Assembly (NCBI RefSeq): GCF_029813785.1
Contig: NZ_JARVKY010000006.1
Span: 310,001-374,000, forward strand
Origin: Streptomyces sp. DH41
GTDB taxonomy: Bacteria; Actinomycetota; Actinomycetes; Streptomycetales; Streptomycetaceae
Direction of reading: 5' to 3'
Length of the DNA: 64,000 nucleotides
The notes below the pieces were generated by a model. The model worked only from the letters and a program-made list of their open reading frames with translations. It searched no databases and was not told the origin of the DNA. Each line of letters starts with the position of its first letter. Position 1 is the first letter of the stretch. Shown here piece after piece: positions 1-9,508 of this stretch. The translations under genes were made by a program, and so were the position numbers.

Positions 1-194
1 TCGGCCGGCCCTCCGCCGACGTCGTCGACCCCGACCAGGAGTTCAAGGAGCTGGGCTTCGACTCGCTGCTGTCGGCGGAGCTGAGCAAGCGTCTGACCGC
101 GACGACCGGACTGAAGCTGAGGGCGAACGTGGTGCTGCGGCACCCCTCGCCGCGGCGGATCGCCGGGCACATCGTGTCCTCGCTCGCGGCGTAG
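1..194 (+). CDS. C-terminal acyl carrier protein domain (partial gene, cut by window edge)
   Basis: The reading frame enters the window open and stops at TAG 192-194. The visible 63 residues form an acyl carrier protein: the motif GFDSL carries the serine for the 4'-phosphopantetheine arm, preceded by a short acidic stretch and followed by the helix that ends LSKRLTATTGLKL. The HPSPRRIAGHI tail is typical of modular or discrete polyketide carrier proteins. It probably holds a growing acyl chain for the NRPS module that starts 150 bases downstream on the same strand. Whether it is a free ACP or the end of a large synthase cannot be seen. Confidence 0.8.
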   Translation, partial: GRPSADVVDPDQEFKELGFDSLLSAELSKRLTATTGLKLRANVVLRHPSPRRIAGHIVSSLAA

Positions 195-345
195 GAGCGT
201 CCCGCCGGCGGGACACCGCAAGGGCTGCGCGCGGCCCGTCCCGCCGGCACCGAGTTGTCTCGAAGAGCCGACCCACTTCCCGGAGGGTGGGGGGTGATCC
301 GCGAATTGCCGATGTCCGGGTCTGTTTGCTGAGGGGTTGATCTGT

Positions 346-3300
346 GTGTCTTCGTTCGGAGCGTCGTCCGCGCATACGGGCATGTGGCGAGCGCAGGAAA
401 TGGCTCCCGACACGCCGAACCACGCGCTGACCATGTGGGACGTGGCGGGCGAGTTGGACGCGGCCGTCATGGAGTCCGCTTTCCTGCACGTGATGGGCGA
501 GGCGGAGGTACTGCGCGTCAACTTCGTCGACGACGGCGGCGGACTGCGCCTCGTGCCCCGCCCACTGGGCGACTGGCGGCCGTTCTTCTGGGACCTCTCC
601 GCCGAGGCCGACCCCGAGCAGGCGGCCCGCGAGGCCCTGGCCGACCTGGTCCGCCGGCCGTTCGACCTGGGACACGACCTGCTGTTCCGGCTGGGTGTGG
701 TCAGGCTCGCCGAGAACCGCTCGCTGCTGGTGATCGCCTACCACCACCTCGTCTCCGACGGATTCGGCGCCGGCGGCCTGCTCTCCCGGCGCCTCGCCGA
801 GGTCTACACGGCGCTGGCGCGCGGCGAACGGGTGCCCGAGCTGCCGCACCCCTGGGACACCGCCTCCTTCGCGAACGAGGCGGTGGAGTACCTCGCCTCG
901 CGGAAGTTCACCGAGGACACGGAGTTCTGGGGCGACTACCTCAAGGACGCGCCCCCGCCCGCCCGGATCCCCCGCGTCGCCCTGTCCGAAGCGCGGCGCA
1001 CCGAGCTGTCGGAGCCGCTGAGCGGCGTCGACCGCTGGTCGGAGGTGGCCGAGGCCATCGGCATGGTGAGCCGGACCCTGACCGTCCCGCGCGCCGAGGC
1101 CGACCGGTGGACCGAGACCGCGCGGTCCATGGGCGTGTGGATGTCGCAGATGCTGACCGCCGCCGCGGCGGTGTACTTCCGGCACCGCTGCGACCGCCCG
1201 GAGTTCCTCCTGTCCCTCGCCGTCGGCAACCGCGTCGGCGTGGCGAGCAGGACGCCCGGCCTGGCCGTGAACGTGGTGCCGGTGCGGGTGAGGGTCCCGC
1301 TCGGCGCGACCTTCACCGAGATCGCCGACACGCTCGTCGACGAGACGTACGAGATCTTCGACCACACCGCCTGCCACTACTCCGACATCCAGCGAGCGAG
1401 CGGCACCGTCCTCAGCGGCCGCGGCAGCTTCGGAGCCGTCGTGAACGTCGTCGAGTTCGCGGAGCGGCTCCACTTCGGCGACAGCCCCGCGCGCTACTCG
1501 GGCGCCACGACCGGCACCTTCGAGGAACTGTCGATCGGCGTCTACACCGACGGCAGCCCCGACAGCGACCTGTACATCCGGCTCGACGCCCCCGCGGGCC
1601 TGTACCACCGCGCCGAACTGCGCCTCATCGGCGAGGAACTGATCTCCTACGTCCGCGCCGCGCTGGACGCGGGCACCCGGCCGGTCGGCGCCCTGGACGT
1701 GGTCGACGGCGACGAACGGGACCGGGTGCTCGCGGCGCCGGACGCCGTCGACGCGCCGCTGCCGGGGCTGACGGTCCCGGAGCTGTTCGCCCGGCAGGTC
1801 CGGCGCGCCCCGCACGCCGTCGCGCTGGTGTCCGACGGCACGTCGGTCTCCTACCTCGAGCTGGACGAACGCTCCGGCCGGCTGGCCGCGGCGCTGCGCC
1901 GCCGGGACGTCGGCCCCGAGACGGTCGTCGCGGTGGCACTGCCCCGGTCGGTGGACCTGGCCGTCGCCCTGCTGGCCGTGGCGAAGGCGGGCGGCGCCGC
2001 CCTGCCCCTCGACCCGGCGTCCCCGACGGCACCGGCCGACGCCGCTTTGGCGGGCGCCCTGCTCACCGACGCCGCCACGGCCGGCACGCTCCCGGCGGGC
2101 CAGGACGTACCGGTACTGCTGCTCGACGACCTGCGCGCGGACCACGCCGCCGACGACCCCCAAACCGACGTCCCGCCGCACCCCGACAACCTGCTGGCCG
2201 TGCTGCACGGCACCGGACCGGGCGGAGCCGCCCGGCCGGTCGCCGTGACCCACCGGAACATGGAGCGGTTCGTCCTGGACCGCCGGTGCCGTGACGCCGG
2301 CCGCGGCACGGTGCTGTGGCACACGCCGCACACCTTTGACGCGCTCGCCCTGGAGCTGTGGACGCCCCTGCTGAACGGCGGCCGGGTGATCGTGGCCCCC
2401 GAAGGTGAATCGGACACCGACGCGCCGGCCGGACCGCGCGCGGCCCACGACATCACCACCGTGTGGCTGTCCGCGGACCGGTTCATGGCGATCGCGGCCG
2501 CGCACCCCGAGCGCCTCGCCGGGCTGCGCGAGGTGTGGACCGGCGGCGACCGGGTGTCCCCGGCCGCGCTGCGCCGGGTCCGCGAGGCCTGCCCCGAGCT
2601 GACGATCGTCACCGGGCACGGCCCGGCGGAGACGACCGCCCTCGCCGCCTGCCACCGCCTGCCCGCAGGCGAACCCGTCCGCCACGCGGGCGCCGTCGGG
2701 CGCCCCGTGGACCACACCGCCCTCTACGTCCTCGGCCCCGGCCTCGCCCCGGTCCCCGTCGACGTGGCCGGAGAACTGTACGTGGCCGGCCCCGGCGTGG
2801 CCCGCGGCTACCCCGGGCGGCCGGCGGCGACCGCGGAACGCTTCGTGCCCTGCCCGTTCGGCCCGGCCGGCACACTCATGTACCGGACCGGGGACCGGGT
2901 CCGGTGGACCGCCGACGGCCGGCTCGCCCACGTCGGCCGCGCCGACACCCGGGCCGACGTCCGCGGTGTCCGCGTCGAACTGACCGAGGTCGAGGAGACG
3001 CTGTCCGAGCACACCGCGCTCGCGCGGGCCGTCGTGGCCGTCAAGGAGGACGCTTCCGGTCAGCGGCGCCTGGCCGCCTACGTCGTCCCGGCCGCCGGAC
3101 GGACCGTGTCCGCCGACGAACTGCGCCGCTTCGCCGCCGAACGGCTGCCGGAGTCCACGGCGCCGACGCTGTTCACCGTCCTGGACCAGCTGCCCCTCAC
3201 CGCGGGCGGCCTGGTGGACCGGGCCGCGCTGCCGCGGCCCGCCTGCGACGACGAGAAGTACCGGGCACCGCGCAACGAGACCGAACGGGCCCTCGCCAAG

Positions 3301-3546
3301 GCCTTCGCCGAGGTACTGGAACTGGACCGGGTCGGCATCGACGAGGACTTCTTCGACCTCGGCGGCAACTCGCTGCGGGCGATCAGGCTGGTCGGCCTGA
3401 TCCGGGCGGAGCTGAACCAGGAGGTGTCGATCCGCCGGCTGTTCGCGGCCCGCACCGTCCTCGGACTGTCGGACATGTGGAAGGACCTCGGCCGCTCCAG
3501 CCGGCCGGCCCTGCGCAGGCGGACGAAGGAGGGCGCGGTTCTGTGA
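346..3546 (+). CDS. Single-module NRPS, C-A-PCP, with degenerate adenylation domain
   Basis: About 1066 residues. An N-terminal condensation domain has the intact active-site motif HHLVSDG near residue 133. An adenylation domain (about 480-960) and a carrier domain with LGGNSL (serine near 1009) follow. In the A domain, core A4 (FDALALEL) and A7 (YRTGD) are recognisable. However A3 reads LHGTGPGGAARP in place of the TSGTTGxPKG loop, A5 has GHGPAETT, A8 has lost its usual lysine, and A10 reads TAGGLVDR where NGKVDR carries the catalytic lysine. The domain may therefore not activate an amino acid. GTG at 346 is chosen because GAGGGG lies 9 bases upstream; a TTG at 337 is in frame. The C domain would condense an acyl chain from the upstream ACP with the PCP-bound unit. 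Confidence 0.88.
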   Translation: MSSFGASSAHTGMWRAQEMAPDTPNHALTMWDVAGELDAAVMESAFLHVMGEAEVLRVNFVDDGGGLRLVPRPLGDWRPFFWDLSAEADPEQAAREALADLVRRPFDLGHDLLFRLGVVRLAENRSLLVIAYHHLVSDGFGAGGLLSRRLAEVYTALARGERVPELPHPWDTASFANEAVEYLASRKFTEDTEFWGDYLKDAPPPARIPRVALSEARRTELSEPLSGVDRWSEVAEAIGMVSRTLTVPRAEADRWTETARSMGVWMSQMLTAAAAVYFRHRCDRPEFLLSLAVGNRVGVASRTPGLAVNVVPVRVRVPLGATFTEIADTLVDETYEIFDHTACHYSDIQRASGTVLSGRGSFGAVVNVVEFAERLHFGDSPARYSGATTGTFEELSIGVYTDGSPDSDLYIRLDAPAGLYHRAELRLIGEELISYVRAALDAGTRPVGALDVVDGDERDRVLAAPDAVDAPLPGLTVPELFARQVRRAPHAVALVSDGTSVSYLELDERSGRLAAALRRRDVGPETVVAVALPRSVDLAVALLAVAKAGGAALPLDPASPTAPADAALAGALLTDAATAGTLPAGQDVPVLLLDDLRADHAADDPQTDVPPHPDNLLAVLHGTGPGGAARPVAVTHRNMERFVLDRRCRDAGRGTVLWHTPHTFDALALELWTPLLNGGRVIVAPEGESDTDAPAGPRAAHDITTVWLSADRFMAIAAAHPERLAGLREVWTGGDRVSPAALRRVREACPELTIVTGHGPAETTALAACHRLPAGEPVRHAGAVGRPVDHTALYVLGPGLAPVPVDVAGELYVAGPGVARGYPGRPAATAERFVPCPFGPAGTLMYRTGDRVRWTADGRLAHVGRADTRADVRGVRVELTEVEETLSEHTALARAVVAVKEDASGQRRLAAYVVPAAGRTVSADELRRFAAERLPESTAPTLFTVLDQLPLTAGGLVDRAALPRPACDDEKYRAPRNETERALAKAFAEVLELDRVGIDEDFFDLGGNSLRAIRLVGLIRAELNQEVSIRRLFAARTVLGLSDMWKDLGRSSRPALRRRTKEGAVL

Positions 3547-3611
3547 GCACCGCCGAGAGTGCCTTCGCCGTCGAACCGCCCAGCGGAGAAAGGGAATCAT
3601 GGACGCGTTGA
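3543..3611 (+). other. Possible 22-codon leader ORF overlapping NRPS stop
   Basis: GTG at 3543 overlaps the NRPS stop as GTGA, with AAGGAGGG about 10 bases upstream, and the frame runs 22 codons to a stop at 3609. This looks like a translationally coupled micro-ORF, or the start of a gene that has been shortened. The product is not recognised. It overlaps the start of the 58-codon ORF in another frame. Confidence 0.25.
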
Positions 3612-3775
3612 CACAGGCCCCGCCGTCCGGGGCCGGCCCGAGGGAGCCCGGGCACCACGCACGGCCGGCGCGGTACGGGACCGCACCCCTGCCCGCCTTC
3701 GGCCAGGACCCCGGCGCCAGCGGCGCGGCCCGGCCCGGCCGGCTGCGCGCACCCGCCTTCGCAGGGGTGTCCTGA
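3599..3775 (+). CDS. 58-aa proline/alanine-rich small protein of unknown function
   Basis: ATG 3599 is preceded by GGAGAAAGGGA, a good ribosome binding site, and the frame ends at TGA 3773-3775, one base before the KASIII start at 3777, so translation of the two could be coupled. The 58 residues are rich in Pro, Ala, Gly and Arg, have no membrane segment and contain no cysteine. I do not recognise a family. It could be a small accessory protein of the biosynthetic cluster, a remnant of a larger enzyme, or chance. Its position between the NRPS and KASIII, tightly packed with both, is the main argument that it is translated. Confidence 0.4.
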   Translation: MDALTQAPPSGAGPREPGHHARPARYGTAPLPAFGQDPGASGAARPGRLRAPAFAGVS

Positions 3776-3776
3776 C

Positions 3777-4766
3777 ATGGGCATCGGCATACTCTCCACC
3801 GGCTCCTACCTGCCCAAGCACGAGGTGGACAACGAGGAGGTCGCCGCGCGCGTCGGCGTCACCGCGGAGTGGATCGAACGCAAGACGCAGATCCGCTCCC
3901 GCCGCTACGCCGCCCCGCACGAGGCGACGTCCGACCTCGCCGCCAAGGCCGCGGAACGCGCCCTGGCACAGGCGGGACTGACCGCCGGCGACATCGACTA
4001 CCTCATCGTCTCCACCTCCACCGGCGACCACCCGCAGCCCCCCACGTCCTACCTGGTGCAGCACCTGCTGGGCGCCTACGGGGCCGCCTGCTTCGACGTC
4101 AACGTCGTGTGCAGCGGCTTCGTCTACGCCCTGTCGCTGGCCCACAGCCTGGTGACCGTACGGCCGGACACCCGGGTCCTGGTGATCGGGGCGGACGTGT
4201 ACTCGCGGATCCTGGACTTCACCGACCGCAGGACGGCGATCCTGTTCGCCGACGGCGCGGGCGCCGCGGTCGTCGGGGCGGTGCCGGAGCCGTACGGCGT
4301 CATCGCCACCGACCTGTCCAGCCGCGGCGACGCCCATCACCTGATCCGCGTCGAGGCGGGCGGCAGCCGCCACCCGGCGTCGGCGGAGACCGTCGCCGAG
4401 GGCGGTCACTTCTTCCGGATGGACGGCCGCGGCGTACGGGACTTCGTCGCCGAACACGTCCCGCCGGCACTGATCGCGCTGGCACGCGGGGCCGGCGTCG
4501 ACATCGGCGCCATCGACCACTTCGTACCGCACCAGGCCAACGGCGTGATGCTCACCGAGGTCGTCGAACGCGCCGGCCTGGGCGCCGCGCGCACCCACCG
4601 CACGCTCGTCGAGTACGGCAACGTCGGCAGCGCCTCGGTACCGGTCGCCCTCGACGAGGCCAACCGCACGGGCGCGCTGACACCGGGCGACCTGGTGCTG
4701 CTCGCCGGCTTCGGCGGCGGCATGTCGATCGGAGCGTCACTCCTCACCTGGGGTGCCCGCACCTGA
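3777..4766 (+). CDS. 3-oxoacyl-ACP synthase III (FabH/KASIII-like), biosynthetic
   Basis: 329 residues, the normal length for the family. The full catalytic triad is visible: Cys112 in VCSGF, His252 in VPHQAN and Asn282 in YGNVGSAS. KASIII enzymes condense an acyl-CoA starter with malonyl-ACP; relatives in secondary metabolism start a chain with an unusual acyl group or transfer acyl groups to oxygen. The gene lies directly after the NRPS and the 58-codon ORF on the same strand, so it probably acts with the partial ACP at the left edge, for example to prime or acylate the product. It converges on the thioesterase gene. Confidence 0.9.
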   Translation: MGIGILSTGSYLPKHEVDNEEVAARVGVTAEWIERKTQIRSRRYAAPHEATSDLAAKAAERALAQAGLTAGDIDYLIVSTSTGDHPQPPTSYLVQHLLGAYGAACFDVNVVCSGFVYALSLAHSLVTVRPDTRVLVIGADVYSRILDFTDRRTAILFADGAGAAVVGAVPEPYGVIATDLSSRGDAHHLIRVEAGGSRHPASAETVAEGGHFFRMDGRGVRDFVAEHVPPALIALARGAGVDIGAIDHFVPHQANGVMLTEVVERAGLGAARTHRTLVEYGNVGSASVPVALDEANRTGALTPGDLVLLAGFGGGMSIGASLLTWGART

Positions 4767-4844
4767 CCAGGCGCTCGGCCGGTCCGTACTCTCGCCGCCG
4801 CCGCGCCGTACGCGTGACACCGCCCGGGGACGGCCCCGGGCGGT

Positions 4845-5603
4845 TCAGGAGGCGGGGGCCTCGGTGAGGAGCCCCTCGGTGACGGCCGCGCTGACCGAGT
4901 CCAGGTGGTCGAAGAGGTAGAAGTGGCCGCCGGGGAAGACCTTCACCGAGACGTCCTCGCGGGTGTGCGCCCGCCAGGTCCCGGCCTGCTCGACCGTCAC
5001 CATCGGATCGCTCTCCCCGACCAGCACGGTCACCGGGGCGGCGAGCGGTTCGCCCGCGCGCCAGCCGTACGAGCCGAGCGCCCGGTAGTCGGCCCGCAGC
5101 GCCGGCAGCACCATCTCCATGATGTCCGGGTCGTCGAGCATGGACTGGTCGGTGCCGCCCAGCCTGCGCACCTCGGCCAGCACGTCGGCGTCGTCGTACA
5201 GTCCGAAGCGGGCCGTGCTGTGCGCGTCCGGCGCGCCCCGCCCGGACAGGAACAGCCGCCGCGGCCCGGGCAGCGGGCCCCGCGCGATCAGCCGGGCCGT
5301 CTCGAACGCGACGAGCGAGCCCATGCTGTGGCCGAACAGGGCGTACGGCCGCCCGGGGTCGGCGGCCAGCACCCGCGCCAGTTCCTCGGCCACCGCCTCG
5401 GCGAGCCGCGTCAGGTCCGTGAAGGGCGGCTCCAGGTAACGGTCCTGACGGCCCGGGTACTGCACGCACATCACGTCGAGGTCCGCGGGCAGCGCCTGCG
5501 CCAGGGTCCTGTACGCCGTCGCGGAACCCCCCGCGTGCGGGAAGCACACGAGCAGCGGCCCGTTCCCCGGGGTGGTGAAGCGCCGGAACCACGTGCTGTT
5601 CAC
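4845..5603 (-). CDS. Type II thioesterase (alpha/beta hydrolase, editing)
   Basis: 252 residues with the classic type II layout: FPHAGGS near residue 22, nucleophile elbow GHSMG (Ser93), Asp199 in GESDPM and His227 in GGHFYL. These enzymes remove stalled or wrong acyl groups from carrier proteins in PKS and NRPS assembly lines. Start is GTG 5603 with AAGGGA eight bases upstream. The gene faces the KASIII gene and is read in the same direction as the exporter gene to its right, about 145 bases downstream of that gene's stop. It fits as the housekeeping enzyme of the cluster. Confidence 0.93.
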   Translation of the reverse strand: MNSTWFRRFTTPGNGPLLVCFPHAGGSATAYRTLAQALPADLDVMCVQYPGRQDRYLEPPFTDLTRLAEAVAEELARVLAADPGRPYALFGHSMGSLVAFETARLIARGPLPGPRRLFLSGRGAPDAHSTARFGLYDDADVLAEVRRLGGTDQSMLDDPDIMEMVLPALRADYRALGSYGWRAGEPLAAPVTVLVGESDPMVTVEQAGTWRAHTREDVSVKVFPGGHFYLFDHLDSVSAAVTEGLLTEAPAS

Positions 5604-5747
5604 AGTTGGTGTCCCTTCGTCTGTGCCGGCCGGTCCACGGGAAACGGCCCCGCCGGCGCCCCGAGCGTGCCGTCCCGTTCTCGACAGGAGGTCGCGGGGC
5701 GGTCGAGAGCGTGGCCGGTCCGCGCGCGGACCGGCCGGCGCGGCGTC

Positions 5748-8012
5748 TCAGTGCACGAGGTCCCGCTCGTGGTCCGTCGCACCGCGCTGCTTCGGCGGTG
5801 CGGCGGACCGCAGCCGCCGCTGGAGCTTCTCCCCCTCGACGTCCACGTTCGGCAGCAGCCGGTCGAGCCACCGCGGCAGCCACCAGGCGGCGTCGCCGAG
5901 CAGCGAGTGCACGGCGGGCACGATCACCATCCGGACCACGAAGGCGTCGAACAGGACGGCCGCGGCGAGGCCGAAGCCCATCATCGCGACGAGGTCGTCG
6001 GTCTCGAGGACGAAGCCCGAGAAGACGCTGATCATGATGATCGCGGCGGCCGCGACCACCCGGCCGCTGTGCCGGAAGCCGGTGACGACGGCGTCCTTCG
6101 CGGATGCGCCGTGGACGTACGCCTCACGCATCCGCGTGACCAGGAAGACCTCGTAGTCCATGGCGAGGCCGAAGACCACGCCGATCATGAAGATCGGCAG
6201 CGTCGTCATGATCGGTCCGGTCTGCTCGACGCCGAAGAAGCCGGAGGCCCAGCCGAGCTGGAACACCGCGACCAGCGCGCCGAGCGCCGCGCTCACCGAG
6301 AACAGGAAGCCGAGCGCCGCCTTCAGCGGGACCAGGAGCGAACGGAACACCAGGAGCAGCAGCAGGAAGGCGAGGCCGACCACCAGGCCCAGGTAGGGCA
6401 GCAGCGCGTCGGACAGGGTCCGGGAGAAGTCGATGAACATCGCGGTCTGGCCGGTGACCAGGATCTCGGTGGCGCCCGAGGACGCCTCCAGCGCCGTCGC
6501 CCGCGCGCGGATGTCCTTGACCAGTTCCTCGGTCTCGGTGTCGGTCGGGCCGGTCTTCGGGACGATGCTGAAGATGGCGGTGTCCCCGGCCTCGTTGGCG
6601 GTGGCCGCGGACACCGAGGCGACGCTCTCGTCCTTCTTCAGCTCCTCGCCGATCCGCCGTCCGGCCGCGGCCGCGTCCTCGCCCTCGACGGCCATCGTCA
6701 GCGGGCCGTTGAAGCCGGGCCCGAAGGAGTCGGACAGCAGGTCGTAGGCCTTGCGCTGGGTGGTGTCGGTCGCCATCGTGCCCTCGCCGGGCAGGCCGAG
6801 CTCCAGCTTGGTGGCGGGCAGGGCGATCGCCCCGAGGCCGACCACCGCGAGGAGCAGCACACCGAGCGGGCGGCGCACCACGAAGGACGCCCAGCGCGTG
6901 GACAGGTTCGGCCTGGTCCGCGCGGCCAGCTTCGCGGTCTTCGCCTCGGACTTGCGCAGCATGCGCGCCGACAGCGGCTTCTTGGCCCGCACGAGGCGCC
7001 GGTCGGCGACGCGCACCACCCGGCGCGGCGCGAAGCCGAGCAGGGCGGGCACGAAGGTGACCGCGATCAGCACGGCGACGGCGACCGTGCCCGCCGCGGC
7101 CATCGCCATCTTGGTGAGGATCGGGATGCCGACGACCGCGAGGCCGCCCAGCGCGATGATGACGGTGAGTCCGGCGAAGACGACGGCCGAGCCGGCGGTG
7201 CCGGTCGCGATGCCCGCGGCCTCCTGCGGGGCGCGGCCCTCGGCGATCTCGGACCGGTAGCGGGAGACGATGAACAGGGCGTAGTCGATGCCGACCGCGA
7301 GGCCGATCATCATCGCCAGCGTCGACGTCGTGGCCGACAGCCCGAGGGTGGAGCCCAGCGCGGTGATGCCGGAGACCCCGACCCCCACACCGATCAGGGC
7401 GGTCAGCAGCGGCATGCCGGCGGCGATCACCGAGCCGAAGGTGAGGAGCAGGACGATGGCCGAGATCAGTACGCCGATCTGCTCACCGGTGCCGGACACG
7501 GTCTGTTCGATCGGGACGGCGTCACCGCCGGCCTCGACGGTCAGTCCGCCGTCGCGGGCCCGGTCGGTGGCCTCGGTGAGCGCGTCGTGCGCCTCGTCGG
7601 TGAGGTCGGGCGCGGTGACCTCGTACGTCACCACGGCGTAGGCGGTCCGGCCGTCCCGGCTGATGGTGCCGGCGGCGAACGGATCGGCGACGCCCGCCAC
7701 CTGGGGCGCCTCGCCGAGTTCGCCCAGGAGCGTCTCGATCGCCGGCTTCTCGTCGGCGATCTTCCCGCCCTCGGGCGCGCGCAGCACGACACGGGCGGTG
7801 GCACCGTCGGCGCCCGCGTCGGGGAACTTCTCCTCGAGCAGGTCGAACGCCTTCTGCGATTCGGTGCCGGGCATCGAGAACTGCTCGGTCGGCGGCGTGG
7901 GCGCGGAGGAGGCCGCGGCGCCGACGCCGACGACGATCAGCATCCACAGCAGGGTCACGAGGCCCCGCCGCCGGAAGGCGAAGCGGCCGAGTTCGTACAG
8001 GAAGGTAGCCAC
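5748..8012 (-). CDS. MmpL/RND-family transporter, probable product exporter
   Basis: About 754 residues. The family fold is clear: an N-terminal membrane helix, a large extracytoplasmic loop (about 35-200), a bundle of five to six helices, a second extracytoplasmic loop after a second N-terminal-like helix (near residue 400), and a second bundle. The signature AVGIDYALFIVSRYR and its repeat AMDYEVFLVTRMRE are present. Such proteins export lipids and natural products with the proton gradient. GTG 8012 is taken as the start because the protein then begins directly with the conserved cytoplasmic tail; the Shine-Dalgarno is weak (GGAAG, about 11 bases). It shares a strand with the type II thioesterase. 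Confidence 0.92.
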   Translation of the reverse strand: MATFLYELGRFAFRRRGLVTLLWMLIVVGVGAAASSAPTPPTEQFSMPGTESQKAFDLLEEKFPDAGADGATARVVLRAPEGGKIADEKPAIETLLGELGEAPQVAGVADPFAAGTISRDGRTAYAVVTYEVTAPDLTDEAHDALTEATDRARDGGLTVEAGGDAVPIEQTVSGTGEQIGVLISAIVLLLTFGSVIAAGMPLLTALIGVGVGVSGITALGSTLGLSATTSTLAMMIGLAVGIDYALFIVSRYRSEIAEGRAPQEAAGIATGTAGSAVVFAGLTVIIALGGLAVVGIPILTKMAMAAAGTVAVAVLIAVTFVPALLGFAPRRVVRVADRRLVRAKKPLSARMLRKSEAKTAKLAARTRPNLSTRWASFVVRRPLGVLLLAVVGLGAIALPATKLELGLPGEGTMATDTTQRKAYDLLSDSFGPGFNGPLTMAVEGEDAAAAGRRIGEELKKDESVASVSAATANEAGDTAIFSIVPKTGPTDTETEELVKDIRARATALEASSGATEILVTGQTAMFIDFSRTLSDALLPYLGLVVGLAFLLLLLVFRSLLVPLKAALGFLFSVSAALGALVAVFQLGWASGFFGVEQTGPIMTTLPIFMIGVVFGLAMDYEVFLVTRMREAYVHGASAKDAVVTGFRHSGRVVAAAAIIMISVFSGFVLETDDLVAMMGFGLAAAVLFDAFVVRMVIVPAVHSLLGDAAWWLPRWLDRLLPNVDVEGEKLQRRLRSAAPPKQRGATDHERDLVH

Positions 8013-8288
8013 GGGTAACCGCACTTCCGTCGAGTGGGGGGCAGGGGAACCGGTGCGGCCGACCGCCCCGGCTGAGCACAGGGCGGTGGCTCTGACACGC
8101 ACACACGTTGACCCGGCGACCGGCCGACGGGCCGGATCGTGCGGCAGAACGGAACCGGTACTCGAGCGACCGTCGAGCGGACGGACCGGATCCGGCCAAC
8201 GGCCGTGCCCCGCGGGGCCGCTCGCCGAGAGCCGTCGTGACCGCCGGCACGGGCTTCCCCGAGCCGGGCGCATCCGCGATCATGCGGC

Positions 8289-9143
8289 ATGCGCCTGGAC
8301 GACTGGCACCTCACCGAAGACATCGACGGCTTCCTCACCCGCGCCGGAGACTTCCTGCGCTCCCGCCCCGCCCTGCACAACACGCCGCTCACCGTGATGG
8401 AGAACTGGCGCAGCCGCCCCGGCGCGTTCCGCCCCGGAACCGTCCTCTTCGGCCGGCTGGAGTCGGGCGGCGAGACCCGGGCGGTCTTCTACCGCCCCGC
8501 GACCCGCCGCCTGACCCTCACCCCGCTCTCCCCCGACCGGGCCGACGCGCTCGCCGCCCATCTCGCCGGCCTCGGCCACACGCTGGCCGGCGTCACCGCG
8601 GACCACGACACCGCCACCGCGTTCGCCGAGGCCTGGCAGCGGCACACCGGCGCGACGCCGGCACTCCGCGTCCGGATGCACCTGTACCGCCTCGAAAGGC
8701 TCACCCCGCCCCACCCGCGTCCACGGGGCCGCGGGCGGATCGCGGGCGAACAGGACCACGAACACCTCATGCGCTGGTGCCGTGAACTCGCCGCGGACCT
8801 CGGGGAGGCCGTCACCATCGACGCCGCCTCCTGGCCCGGCACCCGCTTCGCCGAGAAGCGCTACACCTTCTGGGAGACCCCGGAGGGCACCCCCGTCTCC
8901 ATGGCGGGCGTGAACCCGAAGGTCGCCGGCATGGTCCGGCTGGACCCGGTCTACACCCCGGCCCACCTCCGCGGCCGGGGCTACGCGGCCGCCGTGACCG
9001 CCGAGGTGAGCAGGGCCGCGCTCGACGCGGGCGCCACGGAGGTCGTGCTGTACACGAACGCGGCCAACCCCACCAGCAACGCCCTCTACCGGCGTCTCGG
9101 CTACCGCCGGATCACCGACTGGGCGCCGTACGACTTCGCGTAG
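8289..9143 (+). CDS. GNAT-family N-acetyltransferase
   Basis: 284 residues. The C-terminal half is a GNAT domain: the acetyl-CoA loop reads LRGRGYAAAV (V/I-x-x-x-x-R-G-x-G/A pattern), followed by the strand VVLYTNAANPTSN and the typical YRRLGYR near the end. The N-terminal 130 residues form a separate domain often seen in this Streptomyces subfamily. The substrate is unknown. The gene is divergent from the exporter across a 276-base gap. It could be a resistance or tailoring enzyme of the cluster, but nothing in the sequence proves the link. Confidence 0.85.
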   Translation: MRLDDWHLTEDIDGFLTRAGDFLRSRPALHNTPLTVMENWRSRPGAFRPGTVLFGRLESGGETRAVFYRPATRRLTLTPLSPDRADALAAHLAGLGHTLAGVTADHDTATAFAEAWQRHTGATPALRVRMHLYRLERLTPPHPRPRGRGRIAGEQDHEHLMRWCRELAADLGEAVTIDAASWPGTRFAEKRYTFWETPEGTPVSMAGVNPKVAGMVRLDPVYTPAHLRGRGYAAAVTAEVSRAALDAGATEVVLYTNAANPTSNALYRRLGYRRITDWAPYDFA

Positions 9144-9508
9144 CCGCCCCGGGAGCCGGACAGCCAGGCGAAGGCCCGCCGGTGCCCTCGGGGGATGCGG
9201 GCGCCGGCGGGCGGGTCGCTCCGCGGGGGCCAGTGCCCGTCCGTACCGGAGCTCACGACCCGAGCGTTCCGTCCCGCCCTCGACCGGGGCTCGCAGCACG
9301 GTGGACCGCCGGCGTCCCCGTCACGCAGCCCCTCTCCGATGCCTGCCCACGCCCCCGCTGTTCGACCGCACAAGCGCTCCTCCACCCGCCCTGCCTAGCC
9401 TCCGCGGAAGTACGTACGACCCCGCTCCGGCCCCGCCGACACCCCCCGGACGGCCGGCGCCGCTCCCTCGCCCCAGCGGACCAGTGAGTGTTCGGGAAAG
9501 AGAGACAA
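9144..9508. other. Intergenic region upstream of mutase gene
   Basis: 365 bases with no convincing gene. It is GC-rich with no strong palindrome. The TAGCCT near 9398 could be part of a promoter for the mutase gene, but no matching -35 stands out. The possible start GTG 9488 is in frame with the mutase ATG. Confidence 0.4.

Noticed and set aside
43..3600. 1185-codon open frame antisense to the NRPS
   Set aside because: It mirrors the codon bias of the NRPS on the other strand; the protein has no domain and an Arg/Gly/Val-rich composition typical of antisense frames in high-G+C DNA.
4905..8018. 1037-codon open frame antisense to thioesterase and exporter
   Set aside because: Highly charged low-complexity product antisense to two well-conserved genes; the openness follows from G+C bias.
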